Positions 11,041-19,173 of a DNA stretch of 64,000 nt are shown here, piece by piece. Under the pieces are notes generated by a model, which saw nothing but the letters and a program-made list of their open reading frames with translations, ran no database searches and was not told where the DNA came from. The stretch comes from Lantana camara. Lineage: Eukaryota; Streptophyta; Magnoliopsida; Lamiales; Verbenaceae. Position 1 is the first letter of the stretch; every line of letters starts with the position of its first letter. A program made the position numbers and the translations under genes. The stretch is from the NCBI GenBank assembly GCA_037501455.1, contig CM074865.1, positions 4,537,001 to 4,601,000 on the forward strand, in the 5' to 3' direction.

Positions 11041-11674
11041 ATGTCGAGTCCTAAAATTTTGAAATTTCTAAGCGTTTTTCGCATCGTTCGCTACCGTATT
11101 ATTCCATATTTTAGGGTTTTGACTTTTCAAAAAATATTTCCACGGTGAACTAAATTCATTTCTACCACGAGTGTTGAGTGCTTGGATCCATTTGAGCAGA
11201 ACGAGGGGCTGCTCAGATTTTCCATAGCATTGAGGTAATCTCTGAGCTCTATCATTGAGTTATTTTCCTTAAATTGCTTGGATTGGGTTTCTGTATGTCG
11301 AGATGCTTTCCATACCACAATCCTTATTCGTCGGGTTGGAATAGTAAAGTTGATATGAGTTGCGAGCAGGGTGCTCGGATTGAGTGGGTTGTTGAGAGCT
11401 CGGGTGTTGGTAACGAGGCCATCGAGGAAGTAGTATAATTTAATTCCTTAGGTTTATGTTCGTCCAGTATAGCTATGTCGAACACTCATACCTGGCTTAT
11501 TTTTGGAATCTTATGATGGGAATCGAGCATTTTTCTCGTTTTGCCTCCCGCTATAAGAATAGAAAAAACGAGCATGGACATTTGTATGGGCAAGCTACCT
11601 CCAATCTCCAGTTACGCACTAAGTCCTTTGAAAACTTTTAAGGCAAGTTCGAGAAGGCGAACGAAAGAGTCCAG
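11041..11674. other. Interior of gag-protease element, no clear gene
   Basis: A short open frame at 11456-11641 on the + strand (MFVQYSYVEHSYLAYFW) may be the upstream part of the antisense coiled-coil ORF that follows. Nothing else is supported. Confidence 0.4.
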
Positions 11675-12183
11675 ATGAAGAAAAATCATATTCTAGCTCA
11701 ATCGACCTTTGCATCCAGGAACTATGTGATGGCTCAAGCACTTCAAGGCAAGATGTCGGCTCTTGCGAAGAGAGTCGAGAAGATGGAAGAGAATCATCCA
11801 GTGACATTCGCTGGTTGGTTTCGTTTAAGAGAAGATTCAACGAGAGCGAGAAGGCACGCTCCGAACTTAGCGCGAAGCTTGAGGAAGGTGAAAAGATGCG
11901 TTCTGAGCTGAGCGCAAGGCTTAAGTAGAGCGAGATGGCGCGCCTTGAGCCGAATGCGAAGCTTGAGGAGTTCGAGGGCGCATCCACTGTTCAGACTCGT
12001 ACGGACATGGTCGAGGGCTAGCGCTTCATGAGGAGTCCATTGTTTGATGTTGTTTGTGCTCTTAACAATATCATTGGATTCCAGGCCGTATTTGAGCATG
12101 CGTACAACCAGCTCAACTACTTGGGTGTCATTCGTGAAGGTGCAGAGGTTGATGCGATTGATCTTGAAAAGGATGATAAATGA
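11675..12183 (+). pseudogene. Antisense coiled-coil ORF relic inside the retrotransposon
   Basis: The + strand, opposite to gag, encodes a decayed protein. It reads MKKNHILAQSTF, then ALQGKMSALAKRVEKMEENH and, after a frame change, NESEKARSELSAKLEEGEKM, RSELSARLK, a TAG, further KLEEFEG, and VVCALNNIIGFQAVFEHAYN with LNYLGVIREG. The charged heptads predict a long coiled coil. At least two stops and a frameshift break it. Antisense ORFs between pol and the 3' LTR are known in some plant Tat-type elements. The link here is inference, and the function is unknown. Confidence 0.5.
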
Positions 12184-12348
12184 GGCCGGTACATGGTTGT
12201 ATGGGCCAGGTTCGACCTTACAGGGTGTTAATGCTAATGAGCTCGGATTTGCCATTGATGAGATCAGAGCCGTAGTCGTTGAGAGGGGTGTCACTCGACC
12301 AAGGATGATGGCGTTCCAATCGAATGTGAAGTTGAGGATGAGCGAGAG

Positions 12349-12828
12349 TTGGTCATAACTCGAGGCGAGCATGGCGATGGGGGTGCCATGATCTGGGCGA
12401 TCGAAGATGAAGCTCTGGATGAGCGAGAGTTGGTCGCAGCTTGGCGCGAGCGTGACAACGAGGTTGTCGTGGCCGAGGCGACCGAAGGCGTTGCTCAGGA
12501 TGAGCGAGAGTTGGTCGCGGCTCGGGACGAGCGTGGCGACGAGGGTGCCATGGTCGAGACTACCAAAGGCGTTGCTCAGTGAGAGCTCATCGTGGCTCGG
12601 GGTGAGCGTGGCGACGAGGGTGCCGTGGTCGGGACGACCGAAGGTGTTGCTCAAGAGGAGCGAGAGTTGGTCGCGGCTCGGGACGAGCGTGGCGACGAGG
12701 ATGTCATGGTCAAGGCGACCAAAGGCGTTGAGGCGTGCAACATCGGCGAGCACATTGTTGACAACGAGCTTCTTGGTGATGTGAAAATTGACCAAGTGTT
12801 GTGTTTCAACTCCATGCATTGTGTGTAG
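12349..12828 (+). repeat. 27-codon tandem repeats (DERELVAARDERGDEGAMV)
   Basis: About five units of roughly 81 bp encode, on the + strand, variants of DERELVAARDERGDEG followed by (A/V)MVETTKGVAQ. One TGA (12580-12582) splits the frame. The reverse strand is also open over the whole stretch (11794-12819), probably because of the biased composition. The acidic/basic repeat looks like a continuation of the antisense coiled-coil ORF. Confidence 0.65.
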
Positions 12829-13134
12829 TGCTCGAACCTTCTGAGTGCAATGCTCGAGCTTCGAGTGTTTGAACTTTGGAACAAAATTTTGTGTTTAGTT
12901 TTTTTGTATCGAAGGGGCTTGGCTCCCCCCCTCGAGTAGGCTTCTTGAGCCGAGGTCATGTTGTAAGAACTAAACACTTGTGCAAATAAAATGTCTTTCT
13001 TTCTTAACATAAGCTGAATGCAAACTAAACTGGATGTTAAAGAAAACGAACATCATACTTGGAATAAAATGCCACAAATCTTACGCATAAAATTTTCCCA
13101 AACTGATTGCTTTTCGAGGCCTAGGCCGAGGCTG

Positions 13135-15966
13135 CTAAGCGGATATGACTGCCTTTTCGTTCAAGAGGTCAATCAGCATGACTTGCTCCTTCTCCTTGGG
13201 CTGAGCTCTAGCCTTAGTTGTTTCCAAACTATCACCAGGGATGAGCTCGAATCCTTTGATATCTCCAGTTGACTTCAACTTTGTTTCCTTGGGCTCATTT
13301 TGCCGAATTGCCAACTTGCGTTTATTCGAATGAGAGATTCTCCCCATATCGGGCATCTTGTCGTCATCCTCATGAACAACTTCTGATGGCTTTGGAGTTC
13401 CATGAATTAGCTTAGGTTTCACAATCGAGAGCATGTAACACTCCCAGGCCTCTTTCAGCTGGCAATTTATTTCTCCAATTCCGTTGGGAGTTGGAAACTT
13501 CATCTTGTGGTGGAACGCTGAATGAATGGCTTTAAACTTTGCCAGAGCGGGTCTCCCAAGGATCACGTTGTATGGGAGGTTAACCTCGACCACCGTATAA
13601 ATCAATGGGACCGTGGCTCTTCTTGGGGCACAGCCTAAGGAGCTCGCCAATCTTACTTGGCCGAGCGGGTATAGTTCTGATCCGCCGAAGCCGAGGAGAG
13701 GGGTCTCTACGGCATCCAGTGCAACATCATTCCCACATAACTTCTTGAAGGTGGAGAGTGGCAAGACGTTCACCGAGCTGCCGCTATCTACCAATACCCT
13801 TTTGACTTGGGTGTTGTAGATGTCGACATTGATTACCATTGGACAATCCGGGCACTCACCGTCCTCGTCAACCACGACATTATCAAAATCTCGATCGGTA
13901 AAACCCAGGACCTCGCCTTTCTCAACATGGAAGATGTATTGAGCTGAAGTGTTAGGCTCTTGGCTAAATTGGCGCCCTGCTTTCTTTCGTGAGGTCTTGG
14001 TATCACCATTTGTTGCTCCTCCAGCAATCATATTAACCACTCCTCGAGTGGGCATGTTATCATTAGGTGTCTGCTTAGTGCCCTTTGCTACTCGTCGATC
14101 GCGTCGGGGACTGTGTGAGCGCGAGCGCGAGCGAGACCGACGAGGGCTGTGTGAGCGAGAGCGAGCTCTGTCTCCTCGCTTTCTATGATTTCGATCCATG
14201 GACTTAACAAATTCTGATAGTTTGCCACCAGCTACGAGGCGTTGGATCTCCTTCTCCAAGCTGATGCACTCATCTGTGTCATGTCCGTTATGTTGGTGAA
14301 ATGCACAGTACTTGTTGGAGCGAGAGTTCTTCTCGCTTTGGGGCATTGGACGAGCCTTCTGGAACATTTTCGAACCAACAATGTTCAGAATCTCAGAGTT
14401 GCGTTTGGTGAGTTCAACTCGTGGCCCCCCGGGGAGGGGTCCTGCTCGTCGTTCTCTACACTCCTCCCTATTTGAGCTTCTTGATAGTCTATCCTGGACA
14501 CGCGCTCGTTTCATGCGAGCCATGTCTTCCTGCTCCATGTACTCACTTGCTATCCTCCGGAGATGGACCATATCCTTGGGTCTTTGACGAGCAATAGCAT
14601 CTCCACACTCCGCACTGATCTTGGAGTCATTCAGCCCTTGGTAAACCGCTTGCCTTAGGAAATCGCCGGATGGACTCTCAACCTTGGTTAGTTCAGCACC
14701 AAAACGAGCGAAGAATTCTCGTAAAGTTTCATTGGGACCTTGCTCAACGTTCCAGAGGTATGTAGTGGGCAACTTGGTTTCCTTCAAGGGGCTGAAATGG
14801 CTATCAAATTGCTCGTACAAGTGATCAAGGCTCCGAATCGAGCCCGGGGGAAGTCGCTTGAACCAATCATAAGCAGTTCCCGAGAGCGAAGTAACGAAGA
14901 TCTTGCACCAGAAATCCAATGGATGCTCGTACAAATGCATGAGGTGGTCGAAGGCTGTTAAGTGCTCCTCAGGATCGCTCGTACCATCATAGCGAGGAAC
15001 GTTGGTGGGAACCTTTGAATCTCCTGCTCGCGCCATCAATATCTCCTCGCAAAGTGGTGAGGCTCGCTCAGCCCTCGATCTTTGGGGTCGCCTATTTCTC
15101 CGGCGCGGGGAGAGTTCGATGGGCCTCTCCCGATCACCTCGGACAGGACGACGCTGGGGCTTGTCGACCACCTCCTCGTCTCGGTGCCGCACCGGTCGGT
15201 GACGAACTTCATCATCCCGACCTCTTGCATCTCGGTGATGAACTTCATCTTGGTCACCAACGTGAGACCCTCCCACGACCTTGCTCAGGGCAGCACGTAA
15301 GTTCTGGTTCTCCTCTTCTAACTGAGTGAGGCGGTCATTCTCTTTCTCCCCTACTCGAGTTTTTGAATGTTGAGCGGGATTGAGAGAATCCGGTTCCTCC
15401 TCGTCTTCCACCATAGTCTGTTTCCCATTGCGCCGCACAAACGGGACTTGACCATCACCGTCCGGAGGTGGGATAGGGTCTCTCACTCGGCTCGGTCCTG
15501 CTACCGTTGGATTTGCCCCGGTACGAACGGGTGGGGGATCCGTTCGAACGGGCAGTTCCTCTTGTAGCGACCGGTTGGCCGTGCGCTCTGCTCCGCTCGC
15601 CATGACGGTAGTGCGAGGTGGAGCAATGGTGGCCTGGACTCCTCCGATCTGGGCTTGCGTTCCACCCTGAAGCCCCCATACCGGGTTAAACAACAATGGG
15701 TTCAGCAGCAGCGGGTTTATGCCTGCCGGAATGTTTAAGTTTTGATTCATTCCGGTGCCGAGGGCTTGCAAGGAGTGGACGGGCAGACTGAAGTCTACGG
15801 TGGCTCCAGTTCGATTTTTCTTATGTGGGAACGCAGGCGGCAAGCGGCGCAACACGTCAATGTTCGCCTGACTCACAATGTTCGCCTGAGTTACTCGTGT
15901 TGGGGATAGTCGCGGCGGCAAACTAGAGCTGCGCTCGTCACGACTTCTAGTTTCAGATCCTGTCAT
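13135..15966 (-). CDS. Retrotransposon gag-protease polyprotein, 943 aa
   Basis: This is an intact frame on the reverse strand. ATG at 15966 is chosen because it is the first start after the primer site; the open frame upstream runs into the LTR. In order it shows a low-complexity N-terminus, a Retrotrans_gag-like domain (YDGTSDPEEHLTAF, then YDWFKRLPPGSI and EQFDSHFS), and a zinc-knuckle-like CAFHQHNGHDTDEC from about residue 554. An SR-rich basic stretch follows, then an aspartic protease with VDSGSSVNVLP (catalytic Asp about residue 727) and YNVILGRP. It ends shortly after the protease. Reverse transcriptase, RNase H and integrase are absent. It would supply capsid and protease functions, with enzymes in trans. 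Confidence 0.9.
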   Translation of the reverse strand: MTGSETRSRDERSSSLPPRLSPTRVTQANIVSQANIDVLRRLPPAFPHKKNRTGATVDFSLPVHSLQALGTGMNQNLNIPAGINPLLLNPLLFNPVWGLQGGTQAQIGGVQATIAPPRTTVMASGAERTANRSLQEELPVRTDPPPVRTGANPTVAGPSRVRDPIPPPDGDGQVPFVRRNGKQTMVEDEEEPDSLNPAQHSKTRVGEKENDRLTQLEEENQNLRAALSKVVGGSHVGDQDEVHHRDARGRDDEVRHRPVRHRDEEVVDKPQRRPVRGDRERPIELSPRRRNRRPQRSRAERASPLCEEILMARAGDSKVPTNVPRYDGTSDPEEHLTAFDHLMHLYEHPLDFWCKIFVTSLSGTAYDWFKRLPPGSIRSLDHLYEQFDSHFSPLKETKLPTTYLWNVEQGPNETLREFFARFGAELTKVESPSGDFLRQAVYQGLNDSKISAECGDAIARQRPKDMVHLRRIASEYMEQEDMARMKRARVQDRLSRSSNREECRERRAGPLPGGPRVELTKRNSEILNIVGSKMFQKARPMPQSEKNSRSNKYCAFHQHNGHDTDECISLEKEIQRLVAGGKLSEFVKSMDRNHRKRGDRARSRSHSPRRSRSRSRSHSPRRDRRVAKGTKQTPNDNMPTRGVVNMIAGGATNGDTKTSRKKAGRQFSQEPNTSAQYIFHVEKGEVLGFTDRDFDNVVVDEDGECPDCPMVINVDIYNTQVKRVLVDSGSSVNVLPLSTFKKLCGNDVALDAVETPLLGFGGSELYPLGQVRLASSLGCAPRRATVPLIYTVVEVNLPYNVILGRPALAKFKAIHSAFHHKMKFPTPNGIGEINCQLKEAWECYMLSIVKPKLIHGTPKPSEVVHEDDDKMPDMGRISHSNKRKLAIRQNEPKETKLKSTGDIKGFELIPGDSLETTKARAQPKEKEQVMLIDLLNEKAVISA

Positions 15967-16021
15967 CTTCCAAACGAAAATAAAGAGAATAACTTTGAAA
16001 AAGATTGGAAAATCCGGTGGT

Positions 16022-16039
16022 TTCCCACAGGCGGCGCCA
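16022..16039 (-). other. Primer binding site of the gag-protease element
   Basis: On the reverse strand, three bases after the 5' LTR, TGGCGCCGCCTGTGGG begins with the TGG expected to pair with a tRNA CCA end. The donor tRNA was not identified with confidence. Confidence 0.65.
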
Positions 16040-16042
16040 AAC

Positions 16043-16820
16043 TGATAACGCCGGAAATTGGTCGCCTTTGAAAGTGTGTAGTCGGCTTCGAATCTCCGAC
16101 GAATCAATTAAATGTGGGTTCTTTTACCAAATCCGATTGTTTGGATTGAAGGGAGTTGAGCTGAAATTTCGGCAGAGTTTCGGTATGTAATTTTGTGTGT
16201 CTCCCTTTTTTGGTGAAAGAAATGATATTTATACTCCTGGTCGGAGCTGGCGCGAGCTTGATCTGACTTAGTGGGCGCGAGAATTGCGGACCACGTACTT
16301 AGATCGTGGGGTGGTTGGCGAGTGGGGGCAACCGTCGACGTTGGGCTCGTGCTAAGTGCTCAAGGAGCGAGCACTTACATGCCGAGCACTTACAAGTCGA
16401 GCTCTTCCCTTAGCCAATTTTGAGAGGTTATGCTAGTATTTACGAGCTGGGCACTCTATAGGACGAGGACTTCCCTTAGTCAATTTTAGGGGGTTATACT
16501 TAGCACTTACGAGGTGGGCACTTGATAGAACGAGCTCTTCCCTTAGCTAATTTTAAGGGGTTATGTCAAGCTCTTACGAGCTGGGCCCTCGACAGAACGA
16601 GGACTTCCCTTAGTCAATTTTAGGAGTTATGTCAAGCACCTATGAGCTGGGCACTTGGTAGAACGAGGGCTTGCCTTAGCCAATTTTAAGGGATATACTA
16701 AGCACTTACGAGGTGAGCACTTGGTATGACGAGCCCTTGCCTTAGTCAATTTTAAGAATACGAGGATCATGGATAGTCTAAAATACGAGGAGGTTACTTA
16801 GTCATTTTTCGGTACAATCA
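16043..16820 (-). repeat. 5' LTR of the gag-protease element
   Basis: It has the same 778-bp length as the copy at 10210-10987, with no difference seen by eye. It carries the same six tandem units of about 66 bp at roughly 16363-16768. It should contain the promoter for the reverse-strand transcript. Confidence 0.92.
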
Positions 16821-16825
16821 GTATA

Positions 16826-17046
16826 AAATGTATATTATGTATTTATAAAAAATAATATTTATATACTATATATATATATATATATTAAATATTATGTATT
16901 TTTATATTATATACAAATATATTATTATGTTAAAACATATATATTTATTAAATAATATTTAACTTAAAAAATATTTTAACATAATAATATATTTATATTA
17001 TATTATTATTAAATTTTATTTATATTTTAACATAATAATTATTGAA
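16826..17046. repeat. AT-rich core of the Mutator-like element (right part)
   Basis: This continues the core interrupted at 10209. It has a short (TA)n run near 16870 and AACATAATAATATATT-type repeats. No gene is seen. Confidence 0.75.
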
Positions 17047-17328
17047 GAAAAAAATTTGTATTGCCTGGGTTTTGAACCCTGGACCTCGCATAGGAGAAGC
17101 TGGCTCGCAACCGTTGGGCTACAGCTACCTTTATGGTTTTTTTTGGTCAAATATTTCTTTTAACTGTTCGCCTGCACATGCTTTTAACGGTTTCCGTCCA
17201 CAAATTGACGGTTGGGACCAAAATTGTCACAAATTGAAACCTACGGGACCAAAATTGACACTTTTTAAAACAATGGGACCAAAATTGCAAATCGCCCAAT
17301 CCTATGGGACCAAAAATGTAATTTGCTC
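17047..17328 (-). repeat. Right terminal inverted repeat of the Mutator-like element
   Basis: This is the complement of 8777-9058, with three GGGACCAAAATTG units and the end TGTAATTTGCTC. The small open frame here is also present in the left TIR and is not a gene. Confidence 0.85.
17068..17121 (-). promoter_or_regulatory. tRNA-like pol III A and B boxes in right TIR
   Basis: On the reverse strand TAGCCCAACGG (A box, 17111-17121) is followed by GGTTCAAAACC (B box, 17068-17078), a full match to the consensus GGTTCRANNCC. The same boxes in the left TIR point into the element, so both promoters face inward. Confidence 0.55.
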
Positions 17329-17439
17329 AAAATACAAATATGTTTTCTTCAAAACCAATTCACTCTCTGCGAACTTAATTATTACTAATATCAATCCATT
17401 ATAAATAAAGTTCTAATCGGTTATAGTTTGACAACAACT

Positions 17440-18360
17440 TCACTTATGTTGATTCTGTTTGATGGTGAAAAAGCTAGACATTCGATTGCCACACGTACAC
17501 AGACGACAGACGTTGCTCTTTAGTTGAGATGTTGTTTTCCTCTCTTAAAAGGTAATGACAAGCTCACATAGTTGTTGAGGCTCATGTCCTCTCCAAACAT
17601 TTCATCTGCCGGATATTCAACAGGTTATTAGCTAGATTTCAAGTCGCAATGGGCAATAGGAAACTTGTAGTTCGTATAATGATATTCCAAGGTCAACACG
17701 ACATCTATCATAACGTCTGATCTTTGTAACAAATCGTGGAAAAGATTATGTGAATATAGCCACTTTTCCAGGCTCCCATCCCATTAGGCATGCACTCCAA
17801 AATCAAAGCCTTGAAATCTGGATTACTAGTATCTTGATCAAATTCCAATGCCTTATTGCTCCTAGTAATCGTGTTTCTCTCTCAAAGTTTTGGCTCACAT
17901 TTTTTGATTGTAGATCGAAATCTTTTATTGCTAACATTAGCTTGTCAGACATTTTCCTAACGAATACTAAAATGAAGCTCTCACCTCCAAGAATGTTGCT
18001 CTCGTTGAATACATCTGTCGCTTGTTGGAGTTCAAAGTAAAAACAAAAATTGGCTACTGCTACACAAATAGGTGGTATATAATGTACTTCACAATATTCT
18101 TTGAAGGTGTTGTTTTACTAATGTTTTCTCCATAAGGTGGAACCTTAAGACGGGTCGATCCACAAAAACTGTAGTGGTTTAGAAACGATTGAACAATAAA
18201 TTTCAAAAAATACCCTTGGTAGGAACCGGCCGCCCTTCGATTTTGTTGTACAAAATATTGAATATTCAAGGTTAGTATAACTAGAGACATTCCTGTGAAC
18301 TGATTCCAAGATAAGTCTAATTGTCTTAAAAAGATTTTTAATTTTTCGATCCTCAATTGG
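17440..18360 (-). pseudogene. LRR receptor-like kinase relic
   Basis: Reverse-strand sequence is clearly similar to the kinase, juxtamembrane and last LRR parts of the receptor kinase at 31817-34258. Recognisable landmarks run from SLSYVSL-like C-terminal kinase sequence (near 17560) through YFELQQATD (near 18030) and the LDLSWNQFTG repeat (near 18300). Stops, small indels and a deletion between the catalytic loop and the C-terminal lobe destroy it. It lies 14 kb from its better copy, on the same strand, with SECA2 and PQBP1 relics in between. Confidence 0.8.
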
Positions 18361-18364
18361 AACC

Positions 18365-18645
18365 CGAGTGAAATCTACTTACAAAAGGACATCGAAAGCT
18401 TGGACAGAACAAGAAGTGAGCGAGATGATAAGCTTTTGTGGCGCATGTAAAAAGTGGGTCTTTTGTGCTTTTCGGCACCGTTTTCGACAAGGACATACGC
18501 TTTTGAAAGGGAAGACCGTCCTACACTTTCCTGGTAAGCGATAGGGATTGCTCAGGTTCAGGATCTCGTGATCGAGAGGTAGAGGTACTCTTGGATCTCA
18601 GATAACCTTCGCTATCTTTCTTTCTTCCCGGCCGGAGATGTCAAG
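18365..18645. other. GC-balanced patch of unknown origin
   Basis: About 280 bp with markedly higher G+C than its AT-rich flanks (for example GGAAGACCGTCCTACACTTT and TCTTTCTTCCCGGCCGGAG). It matches none of the neighbouring families and has no sustained ORF. The texture resembles plant mitochondrial non-coding DNA, so a nuclear insertion of organelle DNA is possible, but this is a guess. Confidence 0.3.
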
Positions 18646-18874
18646 TCATTGGTCAGTAGGCGGAAGAGAGTCATCTCTCATATCATTAAGCTTGTACAAA
18701 GTAACTTTCAGAACCAACTTCTTTTAGGGCTAATTATTAAATTGTCATTTAACTTTTTTTGTCCCCTTATTTCTTTTCTCTTTCTTCATTATGAATTCCT
18801 CATTAGCATTATAAGAATTACATTTATGAATAGTATCAAGTCAATTCAAAATTTTGATTTTGTTATTATACTTT

Positions 18875-19173
18875 GGGGTAATTTTAAAAAACTTCCCATT
18901 AGTTTGAAGATTTTTTACTTAACTCATCGAAAAATTATACAACATAATAGCATATAAATACTATATTAGAACATTTTAGTACTATATTTTGTGAAATTTA
19001 TATAATATAATATATTTTGTGAGTCTCGAAAAATTATACAACATAATAGGATATAAATACGATATTATATCATATTTGTACTATACGTGGGGAGTTAATT
19101 AAAAATTTGATGGTCAATTTGGGAGTTAAAGTAAAATTTTGATGCATAATAGGTATTTATCCGATATTACCCC
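18875..19173. repeat. MITE-like element (GGGGTAAT...ATTACCCC)
   Basis: Terminal GGGGTAAT (18875-18882) and ATTACCCC (19166-19173) are inverted. The centre has two direct copies of GAAAAATTATACAACATAAT. Both end sequences (ACTTCCCATTAG) and centre resemble the repeat inside the papain introns at 2246, 4757 and 5941. It has no coding capacity. Confidence 0.6.

Larger units (their letters stand above)
10210..16820 (-). mobile_element. Young non-autonomous Ty3-type LTR retrotransposon (gag-protease only)
   Basis: Two 778-bp LTRs (10210-10987 and 16043-16820) flank a 5.05-kb interior. The 5-bp target duplication GTATA lies at 10205-10209 and 16821-16825. The LTRs look identical by eye, which points to very recent insertion. 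The element reads on the reverse strand: primer site beside 16043, gag-protease ORF, then an opposite-strand ORF region, then the polypurine tract beside 10987. No reverse transcriptase, RNase H or integrase is present, so it depends on a partner element. The architecture resembles the Tat lineage of Ty3 elements, some of which carry antisense ORFs (inference). Confidence 0.92.
8768..17337. mobile_element. Non-autonomous Mutator-like element with long TIRs, split by an LTR retrotransposon
   Basis: The ends are inverted repeats: GAGCAAATTACATTTTTGAT at 8777 and its complement ending TGTAATTTGCTC at 17328. The inverted similarity runs for about 280 bp. Immediately outside both ends is the same 9-bp sequence AAAATACAA (8768-8776 and 17329-17337), the size of duplication made by Mutator-superfamily transposases. 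Without the inserted retrotransposon and its 5-bp duplication the element is about 1.9 kb. Its core is almost pure A/T, with no transposase ORF, so it must have been moved by enzyme from elsewhere. Confidence 0.85.

Noticed and set aside
11794..12819. 341-codon reverse-strand ORF in the retrotransposon
   Set aside because: It mirrors the 27-codon repeats of the opposite strand. Its translation shows no domain, and the + strand has the coiled-coil signature. It stays open probably because of composition.
17042..17404. 120-codon ORF in the right TIR (and its twin at 8764-9060)
   Set aside because: Both are the two arms of one inverted repeat, without protein features.
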